Source of the DNA: Flavobacterium denitrificans DSM 15936
GTDB taxonomy: Bacteria; Bacteroidota; Bacteroidia; Flavobacteriales; Flavobacteriaceae
Assembly: GCF_000425445.1 (NCBI RefSeq)
Contig: NZ_AUDL01000004.1
Location: forward strand, 496,001 to 560,000
Reading direction: 5' to 3'
Length of the DNA stretch: 64,000 bases
Part shown: positions 26,779-35,933 of the stretch, piece by piece
How the letters are laid out: the number at the start of each line of letters is the position of its first letter
Position numbering within the stretch: position 1 is the stretch's first letter
Notes under the pieces: model-generated
What the model was told of the DNA's origin: nothing
The model's input: only the letters and a program-made list of their open reading frames with translations
Database searches by the model: none
Translations under genes and position numbers: made by a program

Positions 26779-27957
26779 TTAAATAATTGCTGTTTCATCT
26801 TCATGGTGGTGAGCGTGATCATGATCTTGAACCGCCATACCAATAAACAATGATGATAACATTGTAAAAATGAAAGCCTGTAAAAATGCAACTAAAACTT
26901 CAATAACAGAGATAAATAATGTTAATCCTAAAGAGATTGGCAAATCTGCTGCTAAATTTTTTCCAACGAAAATCATTCCGATCAAACTCATAATTACTAC
27001 GTGACCTGCAGTAATGTTAGCGTACAAACGAATTAATAATGCGAATGGTTTTGTTAATGTTCCTAAAACCTCAATTGGAGCTAAGATGATTTTCATTGGA
27101 ACTGGCACTCCTGGCATCCAGAAGATGTGTCCCCAATAATCTTTGTTTGCACTAAATTGAGTAATGATAAATGTAAAGGCTGCTAAACAAACTGTGATAG
27201 CGATGTTTCCTGTTACGTTGATTCCTAGCGGCGTCATTCCTAATAAGTTTAAAACCCAAACAAAGAAAAATACAGTTAATAGGTAACCCATATATTTACG
27301 GTATTTTTTCTCTCCAATATTTGGAACTGCAATTTCGTCTCTGATGAAAATTACAAGTGGTTCTAAAACTCTACCAAATCCAGTTGGGATTGGTCCTTTT
27401 TTATATGATTTTGCTAAACCAGTAAACATAAAGAATAATAATACTGATACGAAAAGCATTGAAACAACATTTTTAGTAATAGAAAAATCTAAAGGTTTTT
27501 CGTTTTCCGGATGACCGTGCTCATTAAAGGTAATTGTTCCGGCTGCATCAGTTTTGTAAATTTTACCGTGTACTAATTTGTAGAAGTTTCCGTCAACTTC
27601 TGCAACTGTTTCACCAAAGTGGAATTTTGAAGAAGAGAAAACTTTTAAACCTCCGTCAATTAATATAACTGGTAATGGAAAACCAAAGTGCTTGTTTTCT
27701 TTCTCATCTTGAAAGAAAACAAAATCATGAGAATCTTGTAAGTGGTGATCAATAAAAGCATCCACTTTTGCTTTTGGGTCAAGAGCTACTGCATGCTCTC
27801 CTTCCGAAGGAGCCTCGTGTGAAATTACTTTCGCTTCGTGAGCCGTTTCTGTTTGTACATGCGTTGAATCATTCTCTGGATTTGCAAAACCCATAATTGG
27901 TAGAGAAGCTACAAAAGCTGCTAGAATAAAGCTGAGTGGTTTGTTTGAAATCACCAT
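26779..27957 (-). CDS. atpB: ATP synthase Fo subunit a with Bacteroidota N-terminal extension
   Basis: 392 residues, much longer than the 250-270 of most a subunits. The extra N-terminus has a signal-like segment (FILAAFVASLPIMGFA) and an acidic, His-rich periplasmic region. The core holds the essential Arg in LIRLYANITAGHVV near residue 313. The C-terminus is a His cluster DHDHAHHHEDE. It provides the proton half-channels. Confidence 0.95.
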   Translation of the reverse strand: MVISNKPLSFILAAFVASLPIMGFANPENDSTHVQTETAHEAKVISHEAPSEGEHAVALDPKAKVDAFIDHHLQDSHDFVFFQDEKENKHFGFPLPVILIDGGLKVFSSSKFHFGETVAEVDGNFYKLVHGKIYKTDAAGTITFNEHGHPENEKPLDFSITKNVVSMLFVSVLLFFMFTGLAKSYKKGPIPTGFGRVLEPLVIFIRDEIAVPNIGEKKYRKYMGYLLTVFFFVWVLNLLGMTPLGINVTGNIAITVCLAAFTFIITQFSANKDYWGHIFWMPGVPVPMKIILAPIEVLGTLTKPFALLIRLYANITAGHVVIMSLIGMIFVGKNLAADLPISLGLTLFISVIEVLVAFLQAFIFTMLSSLFIGMAVQDHDHAHHHEDETAII

Positions 27958-28075
27958 ATCGTGGAAAATCTTATTTTTTTACGTTTCTAAAATTTGGTGC
28001 AAAGGTACATTTTTTATTAATATTCAAAAGGATATGAAAAATTATTTTTGAACCTTGTTTTACATATTCGCGATT

Positions 28076-28468
28076 TTAACGCTTTTCATTTAATAATCGG
28101 ACAGTTAAAAGCGTCTGAAATAACAAAAACAAAATAAATGTTATAAAAAAACTGACTTTTTCAACAATGACCGTTTCGGTTTTGTTTTCTAAAATTGGCT
28201 GCAAAATTAAATATCCCAACAACATTTGAGTAAAAGTTCCGAATAAGAAAACCATTCCCACGATCTCAAAATTCTTGTTTTTTACCTTTAATAATATAAG
28301 GTATAGCAAAGCTGACAATCCGAAGAAAATTAAATACAGTAATTCTATACTATAATGAAACTTCTGAAATTTAATTTCCAGCAAAAAGAAAGCGGCTATA
28401 TGCACTATACATGCAACAACAGCAAAACAAAATAAATGAAAAACAGGTTTGTAATTTTTTAATGACAT
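28076..28468 (-). CDS. DUF6168 four-helix membrane protein
   Basis: 130 residues from the ATG at 28468, with four hydrophobic segments and a basic C-terminus. Position between atpZ and atpB matches where AtpI is found in other phyla, so an Fo-assembly role is possible but unproven. An upstream TTG (28495) lies beside a -7-like CATCTTTG and is not used as the start here. Confidence 0.7.
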   Translation of the reverse strand: MSLKNYKPVFHLFCFAVVACIVHIAAFFLLEIKFQKFHYSIELLYLIFFGLSALLYLILLKVKNKNFEIVGMVFLFGTFTQMLLGYLILQPILENKTETVIVEKVSFFITFILFLLFQTLLTVRLLNEKR

Positions 28469-28526
28469 TTCAAGTAATTTTTTGCAAAGATGCAACTTTT
28501 ATCTAAAGTGGCTATAAATGAAAAAT

Positions 28527-28754
28527 TTACTTTAATTTATTAATATCATTAACTTGGCGGATAACATTATATAAAGCAAGGCCTACACCGGCCATTACAA
28601 AAATTGTATTATAATAAACTTTTTCGCTCGGATGATTTTCATCAAGCCAAGTACCGAAATAAGAAAATAAAAAAATAATGACCCCCATTTGAAATGGAAT
28701 ATTAATTAATGCTAGCCATTTATTTCTCCTATTATTATTCGGTTCCTTTTCCAT
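28527..28754 (-). CDS. AtpZ/AtpI-family protein
   Basis: 75 residues with two TM helices; FLFSYFGTWLDENHP and GVGLALYNVIRQV fit the AtpZ/AtpI family, which assists c-ring assembly or Mg2+ supply to ATP synthase. Its start overlaps the bactofilin stop by 20 bases, pointing to translational coupling. Confidence 0.85.
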   Translation of the reverse strand: MEKEPNNNRRNKWLALINIPFQMGVIIFLFSYFGTWLDENHPSEKVYYNTIFVMAGVGLALYNVIRQVNDINKLK

Positions 28755-29130
28755 CTTCTAATAGTATTACCGGATTCGAATTTAGCATTGTACAAGTTGC
28801 TGTAAAATCAGCTCCAGGTTCTATTGATAATTTTCCAACGGCGATTTCGCCATGAATGCGCGCCGTTCCTTTTATATTAAGGACTTCTAAAACTTTTAAT
28901 TTTCCTTGAAATTCTCCTTCAATATCGGCATTATGGCAAATAATTTCGCCTTTAACAATTCCTGAAGCACCTATAACAAGTTTTCCTTGTGAAGTAAAAT
29001 TTCCAATTAATTCGCCATCCAGCCTAAAATCAGCTTTTGAAACAATATCTCCAACAATAGAAGTTCCCTCTACAATTCTGTTGGTTTTTCCTAAATTCTC
29101 TGTGCTGCTTTTTTTGACTTTTTCAAACAT
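28735..29130 (-). CDS. Bactofilin (polymer-forming cytoskeletal protein)
   Basis: 131 residues with the central beta-helix DUF583 pattern (GTSIVGDIVSKADFRLDGEL, KGTARIHGEI, IEPGADF) and short polar ends. Bactofilins polymerise without nucleotide at the membrane and scaffold cell-wall enzymes. It is placed between sprE (5 bases upstream) and atpZ (overlap), forming the head of the ATP synthase operon. Confidence 0.88.
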   Translation of the reverse strand: MFEKVKKSSTENLGKTNRIVEGTSIVGDIVSKADFRLDGELIGNFTSQGKLVIGASGIVKGEIICHNADIEGEFQGKLKVLEVLNIKGTARIHGEIAVGKLSIEPGADFTATCTMLNSNPVILLEDGKGTE

Positions 29131-29135
29131 GGCTT

Positions 29136-31754
29136 TTATGGGGTTTTTGGGGCTAAATAAGTGTCAAGATTTTTTTTGATTTGAACTACCTTATAATTAT
29201 CACTTGAAATGATAATAGGCATATTCGAGATTTTATATTTTTTATCCTCTCTCAAAACTCCTGAAACATCTCTGGCATATGCCTCTGATTTTAAACCATG
29301 AATAACTACAAAACTTTCTGTTTTATTGTATTTGTCAAATGAAGTTGTTAGCCTTTCGAAATTTTCAACCAACATATATACCTTAATTGCTTCCTCAATT
29401 TTTTTAACCGTTTTGCTGTCGTTGTTTTGAACTGGATATAAAATTTTCCAGTTTTTTCCATCAACTGCTGTAAAATCAAGTTTTTCTAAAGTCGGAATTT
29501 GTTTTTCCAAAATTTCACGAGCGCTTTTTCCTTCGTCGCTGTTTGGGTAATTATCTGCAACGTTTTCAAGCCCTTTTTTATATGCTGCTAAACCTTCTAC
29601 TTTTGCTAAACTATTTGCTTTCAGCAATTCAAATTTAGAAACAATGTCTTCGCCAGAATATTGATTGATCAGATTATCGATGTTATTTAAAACTTCTGTA
29701 AACTGTTCTTCTTCATATAATTTATACCATTTTTTGTATTCCTTATCGGCGGAAGCTAAATCGTCAGAATTAGTATTGTTTAAAATCAGCGCATATCTTG
29801 AACCGGAATATTTGGTTGTTATTTCCGATTTTATCCTTTCAGCTTTTGCGGGATCTATAATCTGATAAATTTTATACAAATTATACATCGATGGCAAAAC
29901 CAATTTTTCCTCAGGATTATTTTGTAATAATTGTTCTAATTTATCGCTGGCTAATTTGTATTCTTTAAACTTTTCTTTGTAAATAAGCCCTAATTGATAA
30001 TATGCAAAATTTCGCTCTTTTCCAATACTATCCATAACTGCCGGACTAGTAGGAATCTGATTTGTATAAAATGCCGTGGTGTATTTTGGCGGAATAACTT
30101 CCTGCAATGCATTTATAGAATCCTGATTTATATTTAATGAGTCTTTTAAATTCGTATTGACAATTGATTTTGATGACGAAATTCTCCAGTTTCCATCTAC
30201 AACGCGATTTCCCCACTGTTTTCTAAATTGAAGTTTTCCGTAAGCAACTGTTGTTGGATTATAGAAATAAAAAGTGCTAGAAACGTCATTTCCTGATGGT
30301 GGATTAAATGCGCCCGAAACTAAATCCGTTTTATTAGGCTGTTGCGAATTTATTGGCGACGAAAAATTATTTGCGTCTGTATTACGCTGAACGTTTGCTA
30401 GTTTTTCTTTTTCTTTTTCTTCTAACAATCGTTTTGCATCGTCATTCTTTTTAAGTTCTGCTATGTATATTTCAAAATACAATTTTCGATCTGCTTCTGG
30501 CAAATTGTAAACCTTAATAATACTGTCATTACGTTTTGCAATTCCTTCGTATTTAATTACGTTATCAAGATTTTTTCTGTTCTTTTCAATTAAGGCAAAC
30601 TCTCTCGTTTTTGGATTTAATTTTATTAGAGTACTATCATAATATTTCGCTGCCATTGTATAATCTGTATTTCTAAAATACATATTTCCAATATTTCGAT
30701 AGGTGGCCGCAACTAAATATGGATCTTTAGATTTTCGAGCCAACGAATGATTGTAGAATTCTAACGCATCTTTTTGCTCATTATTTTTGTCAAAAAACAC
30801 GCCCATTTCATAAAACAGAATGTCATAATAAGGTCTGTTTTCGCGATCTTCAACCAATTTATTATATCGTTCAATAAACAAATTCTGATCGTCTTTCTCA
30901 TAATCAAACATCTGCGCTTTTTTCGCATAAGCGTGCATCATGTATTTGCGATCCGCTTTTCGGTTCATATCGATTACAGCATTATAAAAGTAAACAGCGC
31001 TGTCTCTTTTTCCTGCTTCCTGATATAATTGTCCTAAAATAAAACGGTAACGTGCTCGATCCTCATTTATTTTTGTGAATTGTTCTGCGATTTTCAATTT
31101 AGTAACCGCGCTGTCTTTTTGCTCTGTATTTAAAAATGCTTCGGCCAATAAGGCATTTGCATCTGAAAAAGTTTGCTTGTCTAAATCCGTTTTCTTTAAA
31201 AGCTGATTAATATTTTTAATAACAATTGCATCATTGCCTAAACGCATATTGGTTTTTTCACGCCAAATTTTTGCCGTATAAATATTGCTGCTGTTTGGAT
31301 ATTTATAAAGAATATAATTGAATGCTTCCAATGCAGGGATAAAACGCTGATCATAATATCTCGCTTTTCCAAGCATCAAATATGCTTCATCTATTTGATA
31401 ATTTTTTTCTCTTCCTCCAATATTCATGGAGTGTTTTTGAATAGCTTTTGTCGCTTTTGTTTCAGCTAATTCAAAATCTGGGTTTTTTGTTTTTTCTCCT
31501 TCTGAAAAATTTTCATCGAACTGCATTTTTTCAATTGGCAAAATTTTCCAAAAATTATCTTGATTATTGGCCTGAATCGATTTAAGTCCTTTTTCAAGGC
31601 CAATTCCTCCATTATACAAAATGTTATATTTTGTACTTAAAGCATGCGAATTCCTGTTCACAAAGGTATTGTTCTTGGTCGAACACGCTATCAAAAGCAA
31701 TGCAAAAGTGAGAAAAAAACTATATTTAAGAGTGTTCTTTTTCAATAGAATCAA
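29136..31754 (-). CDS. sprE: SprE/PorW: type IX secretion and gliding-motility TPR lipoprotein
   Basis: 872 residues. Lipobox LLIAC-S gives a lipidated Cys24; TPR-like repeats run through the N-terminal half, for example YDQRFIPALEAFNYILYKYP and YMMHAYAKKAQMFDYEKD, with a further repeat region near 610-760. Length, lipobox and TPRs match F. johnsoniae SprE and P. gingivalis PorW, which are required for T9SS function and gliding. It precedes the bactofilin gene in the same orientation. Confidence 0.88.
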   Translation of the reverse strand: MILLKKNTLKYSFFLTFALLLIACSTKNNTFVNRNSHALSTKYNILYNGGIGLEKGLKSIQANNQDNFWKILPIEKMQFDENFSEGEKTKNPDFELAETKATKAIQKHSMNIGGREKNYQIDEAYLMLGKARYYDQRFIPALEAFNYILYKYPNSSNIYTAKIWREKTNMRLGNDAIVIKNINQLLKKTDLDKQTFSDANALLAEAFLNTEQKDSAVTKLKIAEQFTKINEDRARYRFILGQLYQEAGKRDSAVYFYNAVIDMNRKADRKYMMHAYAKKAQMFDYEKDDQNLFIERYNKLVEDRENRPYYDILFYEMGVFFDKNNEQKDALEFYNHSLARKSKDPYLVAATYRNIGNMYFRNTDYTMAAKYYDSTLIKLNPKTREFALIEKNRKNLDNVIKYEGIAKRNDSIIKVYNLPEADRKLYFEIYIAELKKNDDAKRLLEEKEKEKLANVQRNTDANNFSSPINSQQPNKTDLVSGAFNPPSGNDVSSTFYFYNPTTVAYGKLQFRKQWGNRVVDGNWRISSSKSIVNTNLKDSLNINQDSINALQEVIPPKYTTAFYTNQIPTSPAVMDSIGKERNFAYYQLGLIYKEKFKEYKLASDKLEQLLQNNPEEKLVLPSMYNLYKIYQIIDPAKAERIKSEITTKYSGSRYALILNNTNSDDLASADKEYKKWYKLYEEEQFTEVLNNIDNLINQYSGEDIVSKFELLKANSLAKVEGLAAYKKGLENVADNYPNSDEGKSAREILEKQIPTLEKLDFTAVDGKNWKILYPVQNNDSKTVKKIEEAIKVYMLVENFERLTTSFDKYNKTESFVVIHGLKSEAYARDVSGVLREDKKYKISNMPIIISSDNYKVVQIKKNLDTYLAPKTP

Positions 31755-31833
31755 TTTTTAAAGCATTAACTTATAAAAAGCATTTTTAGTATAATGACTT
31801 GTAAAATTACGCTTCTTTTTGAAATATAGAAAC

Positions 31834-32529
31834 TTAAACAGCAAAAAACGATTCCAGTTCTTGCAGGGTTTCTTTAGAGGTTTGAATATCTTTCACAATT
31901 TCGCCTTTATTAAGTGCAACGATTCTATCGCAAACTTCAACAGTATGCTGTAAATCATGGCTTGAGACCAAAACAGTAACATTTGGATCCTCGGCTAATT
32001 CTTTGATGATTTTTTTCAAACGGCTTACAGTAGTAGGATCTAAATTAGCAAAAGGTTCGTCTAAAATTACTACTTCTGGATTACCTATAAGCGTAGCAAT
32101 AATACCCACTTTTTTCTGGTTTCCTTTTGATAAATCACGCAAATATTTTTTGTTTTTTAAAATTTCACCGTTAAAGAATTCTTCATGTTTGGCAAGAAGT
32201 GCATCAATATCAGCTTTGTTCTGATGGCGCAAATCACCAATAAAATAAAAATATTCTTCAGGAGTCAAATAGCCAATAAGGAAACTTTCATCTAAAAAAG
32301 ATCCTGTAAAAGATTTCCAATTTTCACTGGTATTTACCTGAATGTCATTTGTTTTAATATTTCCTGTCGAAGGCTGAATAAGATCCAAAAGCAAACTAAA
32401 AAAAGTAGTTTTTCCTGCGCCGTTGTTTCCAACAAGTCCAAAACTTTGTCCTTTTGGAATTTCAAGATTATTAATGTTTAGAACTGTAGTATCGTTATAT
32501 TTTTTTGAAAGTTGATTTACTTGTATCAT
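31834..32529 (-). CDS. ABC transporter ATP-binding protein
   Basis: 231 residues. Walker A GNNGAGKT (34-41), signature LSKGNQKK, Walker B VVILDEPFANLDP and the H-loop SSHD are intact. It is the ATPase for the DUF5687 membrane protein encoded just upstream; substrate unknown. Confidence 0.93.
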   Translation of the reverse strand: MIQVNQLSKKYNDTTVLNINNLEIPKGQSFGLVGNNGAGKTTFFSLLLDLIQPSTGNIKTNDIQVNTSENWKSFTGSFLDESFLIGYLTPEEYFYFIGDLRHQNKADIDALLAKHEEFFNGEILKNKKYLRDLSKGNQKKVGIIATLIGNPEVVILDEPFANLDPTTVSRLKKIIKELAEDPNVTVLVSSHDLQHTVEVCDRIVALNKGEIVKDIQTSKETLQELESFFAV

Positions 32530-32612
32530 GGTGTAATTTTTGATTGTTGATTTTAGATTTTAGATTCCTTTGAGATAAAATTATCTCATTTTCAAATTGG
32601 CAAATTATCTAA

Positions 32613-34082
32613 TTAATTCTTTTGTTTATAAGCGCTTATTGTACTGTACTTTTCGATTTTATATCTTTTTTCGATTAAAGTAAAAACCTTGTCTTTAAAA
32701 ATAAATCCTAAAATTCCTGTTCCAGCAACCAATAATAATCCTAAGTTTTTGTTCTCGAAGTAAATTCCTATTCCGTAAAGCAATAAAGGCAATAACATTT
32801 TTGGAAGAGTCAATAACATGGCAGTGACATTAAATGCTTTTTTATCTCCAAAAGCACCTCCCGCATTAGTTAAATCAATTGGTGTTTTAGTAAATGCACC
32901 GCCTAGAAGAACCAAATGTGAATTAACTCCGATATTATAAATTGCGGCAACAACAATTGTCAAATAAATCTGCCAGCCAAAATAAAGGTAAAATGATGCA
33001 AGAATAGTAGAAACTACCGTAGCGATAACAATCATCCACCACTTAGCCATAATGTAACCACGGTACGGAATATTTTGTGTCATCATTAATTGGTAATATG
33101 AACTGTCCCAGCTTGGCACAAATTGACCAAAGACAAATAAAAAACCACCCGACACAAAAATACCTGCCAAGAGATGCATAACTGGTTTATCATATGCTTC
33201 TATGCCTCCTGAAAAAAATAAAAGTCCATAAAACAAGAAAAGAAAACTCATAAAGATTGTCGTTTTAGACCTTTTGTTTCTTTTAATAAGTTTAATGTCA
33301 TTTTTAAGGAATGTTCCTACTGTTCCAAATTGATTCAGCCAAGAAAAGTTTTCTGTTTGAGCAATATCTTCTTTAACCGAAAGTCCTGCATCGAGATAGA
33401 GATTGTTTTTGAAAAATCTAAAGCTAAAAATATACAAGCCTGTCAATACTAAAACTGCAAGTAAAAACAATCCAGGGATTTCGTAAAGACCTTGAAAAAA
33501 AGGTGCTGTAAAAATTGTGATGTCAAATATTTGATAATAATGCGCCGTTCCCAAAGCAACAATAAAGACTAAAAATCCAACAAATAATTTATCAATATTA
33601 CTTAGAATAATATTCAGAAAATTATTGATATAAGTAAATGAGATCATAGCTAAATTCCAAAAAATGATTCCAATAATATCATATCCTTCGATAATTAATA
33701 CAATTGAAAAAGGAACAAAAAACAAGGCGTGAATCCAATTAAAAAAGGATAAAGCCGTTTTGCCTAATGAAAAATGGACAATTGTAGGCTTTTTAAACGG
33801 CAATACTAACAACGGCTTAATATTTAAAACCGGAATTGATTGCAACATCAACCGAACTAATAGATCCAATAAAAAATAATAAATCATAAACCTATTGACC
33901 GTATACAAGGGTTCAAGATTCATTTTCTTCAAAATGTAGAATGCACCTACACCCATTCCAACAAAAATTAAGGAGAAATAAATCATTAAGAATCCTAATA
34001 GAATTTTCATTGCAAGGTTTTTACCAAACGATGCCGATCTTATAAAGGCCTTCCATTCAAGAAAAATAAACTTTTTAATCAT
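32613..34082 (-). CDS. DUF5687 membrane protein, probable ABC exporter permease
   Basis: 489 residues with 10-12 hydrophobic segments arranged in two halves separated by a charged cytoplasmic stretch (about 225-265). Family DUF5687 is typically encoded beside an ABC ATPase, as here (83 bases apart). No substrate clue. Confidence 0.85.
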   Translation of the reverse strand: MIKKFIFLEWKAFIRSASFGKNLAMKILLGFLMIYFSLIFVGMGVGAFYILKKMNLEPLYTVNRFMIYYFLLDLLVRLMLQSIPVLNIKPLLVLPFKKPTIVHFSLGKTALSFFNWIHALFFVPFSIVLIIEGYDIIGIIFWNLAMISFTYINNFLNIILSNIDKLFVGFLVFIVALGTAHYYQIFDITIFTAPFFQGLYEIPGLFLLAVLVLTGLYIFSFRFFKNNLYLDAGLSVKEDIAQTENFSWLNQFGTVGTFLKNDIKLIKRNKRSKTTIFMSFLFLFYGLLFFSGGIEAYDKPVMHLLAGIFVSGGFLFVFGQFVPSWDSSYYQLMMTQNIPYRGYIMAKWWMIVIATVVSTILASFYLYFGWQIYLTIVVAAIYNIGVNSHLVLLGGAFTKTPIDLTNAGGAFGDKKAFNVTAMLLTLPKMLLPLLLYGIGIYFENKNLGLLLVAGTGILGFIFKDKVFTLIEKRYKIEKYSTISAYKQKN

Positions 34083-34185
34083 GGTTATTCAGTTTTAGTT
34101 TTTCAGTAAGAGACCAAATGTAGGAAAACGTTACAAAAAAAGTTAAAAAAATTATTTTAGTAAGCGTCAATTACTTAGTGTTTGC

Positions 34186-34193
34186 TACTTTTG
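34186..34193 (+). promoter_or_regulatory. -7 box TACTTTTG of the PaaE-like gene
   Basis: Consensus TAnnTTTG 15 bases before the ATG at 34209. A TTG at 34182 opens the same frame but lies upstream of the likely transcription start. Confidence 0.5.
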
Positions 34194-34208
34194 CAAAAAA
34201 AAATAACC

Positions 34209-35261
34209 ATGCCTTCATTCTTAAAACTTATAATTAAAGAGGTAAAACGCGAGACAGCAGATGCAGTTTCAGTACTTTTTAATGTTCCTGAAGAACTAAA
34301 ATCAGACTACAAATTTGTAGCTGGACAATACATAAATTTAAAATTAACACTTGATAATCAAGAAATAAGACGTGCTTACTCAATTTGTTCTGCGCCAGAA
34401 AGTGGTGAATTGCGAATCGCAGTTAAAGCAGTAAAAAACGGTCTTTTTTCTCAGTTTGCCAATACAACTTTAAAAGCTGGCGATGTTCTTGAAGTAGGTC
34501 ATCCAGAAGGGAAATTTACACTTGAACCAGATGCCGACAAACAAAAAAATTACGTTGCGTTTGCAGCGGGAAGCGGCATCACTCCGGTCATTTCGATCAT
34601 TAAATCCGTTTTAAAAAGTGAGCCAAAAAGCTCATTTGTATTGGTTTACGGAAATAAAACTCCTGAACAAACTATTTTCCATCAAGAATTACACGACTTG
34701 CAATTGCAATATGTTGGACGTTTCTTTGTGCATTATGTATTTAGTCAAACTAAAGCCGAAAATGCTTTGTTTGGAAGAATCGATAAATCGGCGGTTAATT
34801 TCGTGTTGAACAACAAACACAAAGAACTTAAGTTTGACAAGTTTTTCTTGTGCGGACCAGAAGAAATGATCAATACGGTTTCAGATATTTTAAAAGAAAA
34901 GAATGTAAAGGAATCAGCTATTAAATTTGAGCTTTTTACATCTTCTACTCAAGAACATGAAATTCAAGGTTCTCAAGAAGGACATACAAAAATTACTGTT
35001 TTAGTTGATGATGAAGAAGTTACTTTTGAAATGTCTAAAAAACAGACCATTCTTGATGCTGCTCTAAAACAAGGTGTTGACGCTCCTTATTCTTGCCAAG
35101 GCGGAATCTGTAGCAGCTGTTTAGGCCGTGTGACATCAGGAAGCGCAGAAATGACAAAAAATTCAATTTTAACAGATAGCGAAATCGCTGAAGGCTTGAT
35201 TTTAACTTGCCAAGCACATCCAACATCAGAAACAATTTATGTTGATTACGATGATGTTTAA
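34209..35261 (+). CDS. PaaE-like ferredoxin reductase with C-terminal 2Fe-2S domain
   Basis: 350 residues from the ATG at 34209. FAD-binding RRAYSICSAP, NAD-binding AAGSGITPVISI and FFLCGPEEMI, then a plant-type ferredoxin domain with Cys ligands in CQGGICSSCLG and LTCQAHP. It moves electrons from NAD(P)H to a partner oxygenase or desaturase, none of which is adjacent; in flavobacteria this enzyme also occurs without a phenylacetate operon, so the exact role is open. Confidence 0.9.
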   Translation: MPSFLKLIIKEVKRETADAVSVLFNVPEELKSDYKFVAGQYINLKLTLDNQEIRRAYSICSAPESGELRIAVKAVKNGLFSQFANTTLKAGDVLEVGHPEGKFTLEPDADKQKNYVAFAAGSGITPVISIIKSVLKSEPKSSFVLVYGNKTPEQTIFHQELHDLQLQYVGRFFVHYVFSQTKAENALFGRIDKSAVNFVLNNKHKELKFDKFFLCGPEEMINTVSDILKEKNVKESAIKFELFTSSTQEHEIQGSQEGHTKITVLVDDEEVTFEMSKKQTILDAALKQGVDAPYSCQGGICSSCLGRVTSGSAEMTKNSILTDSEIAEGLILTCQAHPTSETIYVDYDDV

Positions 35262-35278
35262 TCGTTAAAACTCCAAAT

Positions 35279-35322
35279 AAAAAATCCCAAATTCTAACTA
35301 AATTAGAATTTGGGATTTTTTT
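35279..35322 (+). terminator. Terminator after the PaaE-like gene
   Basis: AAAATCCCAAATTCTAA (35281-35297) pairs with TTAGAATTTGGGATTTT (35303-35319) over a 5-base loop, followed by T-rich sequence. Same style as the tatA terminator. The remaining intergenic bases to 35519 show nothing else. Confidence 0.88.
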
Positions 35323-35519
35323 TACTCCGCATTTATTTTAAAATAGTTGCTATTGATCAGAAATTGGGGTCAAAATTCAAATTGAAATAAAACCAATTTT
35401 TCGCGAAAATATTGCGGATTTTTTATTATATTAGTGGTGTACTGAAAATAATTTAAATCTCATGGCCTAAAGAGATTTTCAGAACTAGATTCAAATTTGT
35501 CAATTTAAACTTAAATATC

Positions 35520-35933
35520 ATGACAATACATCACATCCTTCGTTTATCATTTATAGCACTTTTTGTAGTAACAGCCATTTTTTGTGTTTATTTTATAATA
35601 AAAAAACACCAAAATAAAAAAGGTCCTAAGTTATTAACCCAAGAAAAGTTGGCTACAACAACTCGCGGTACAATGACTGAAATAGCCGTTTCCGATAAAA
35701 ATATATTCAATATTTGGCCATTTATAAGCAAACTTAAAGCTGCCAAAATACTCTCACACAAAATTAAAGAATCTGAATTGGTGCATAAAGTCTACAGAAA
35801 TTCAACCGAAGATTTTGAGCACATTTTACTGTCTACCGAAAAAGAAAACCATTTTGTTGTCATTGTTGCTGATCGAAACAAAAAGAAAACAATTGGCTAT
35901 TTTATTCACGATTTAAACGGATTATATGCCTGA
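35520..35933 (+). CDS. Small membrane-anchored protein, function unknown
   Basis: 137 residues. One N-terminal TM (about 8-27) followed by a basic stretch and a cytoplasmic domain without a recognised motif. Its 3' end overlaps the convergent heptosyltransferase gene by 12 bases. Confidence 0.75.
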   Translation: MTIHHILRLSFIALFVVTAIFCVYFIIKKHQNKKGPKLLTQEKLATTTRGTMTEIAVSDKNIFNIWPFISKLKAAKILSHKIKESELVHKVYRNSTEDFEHILLSTEKENHFVVIVADRNKKKTIGYFIHDLNGLYA

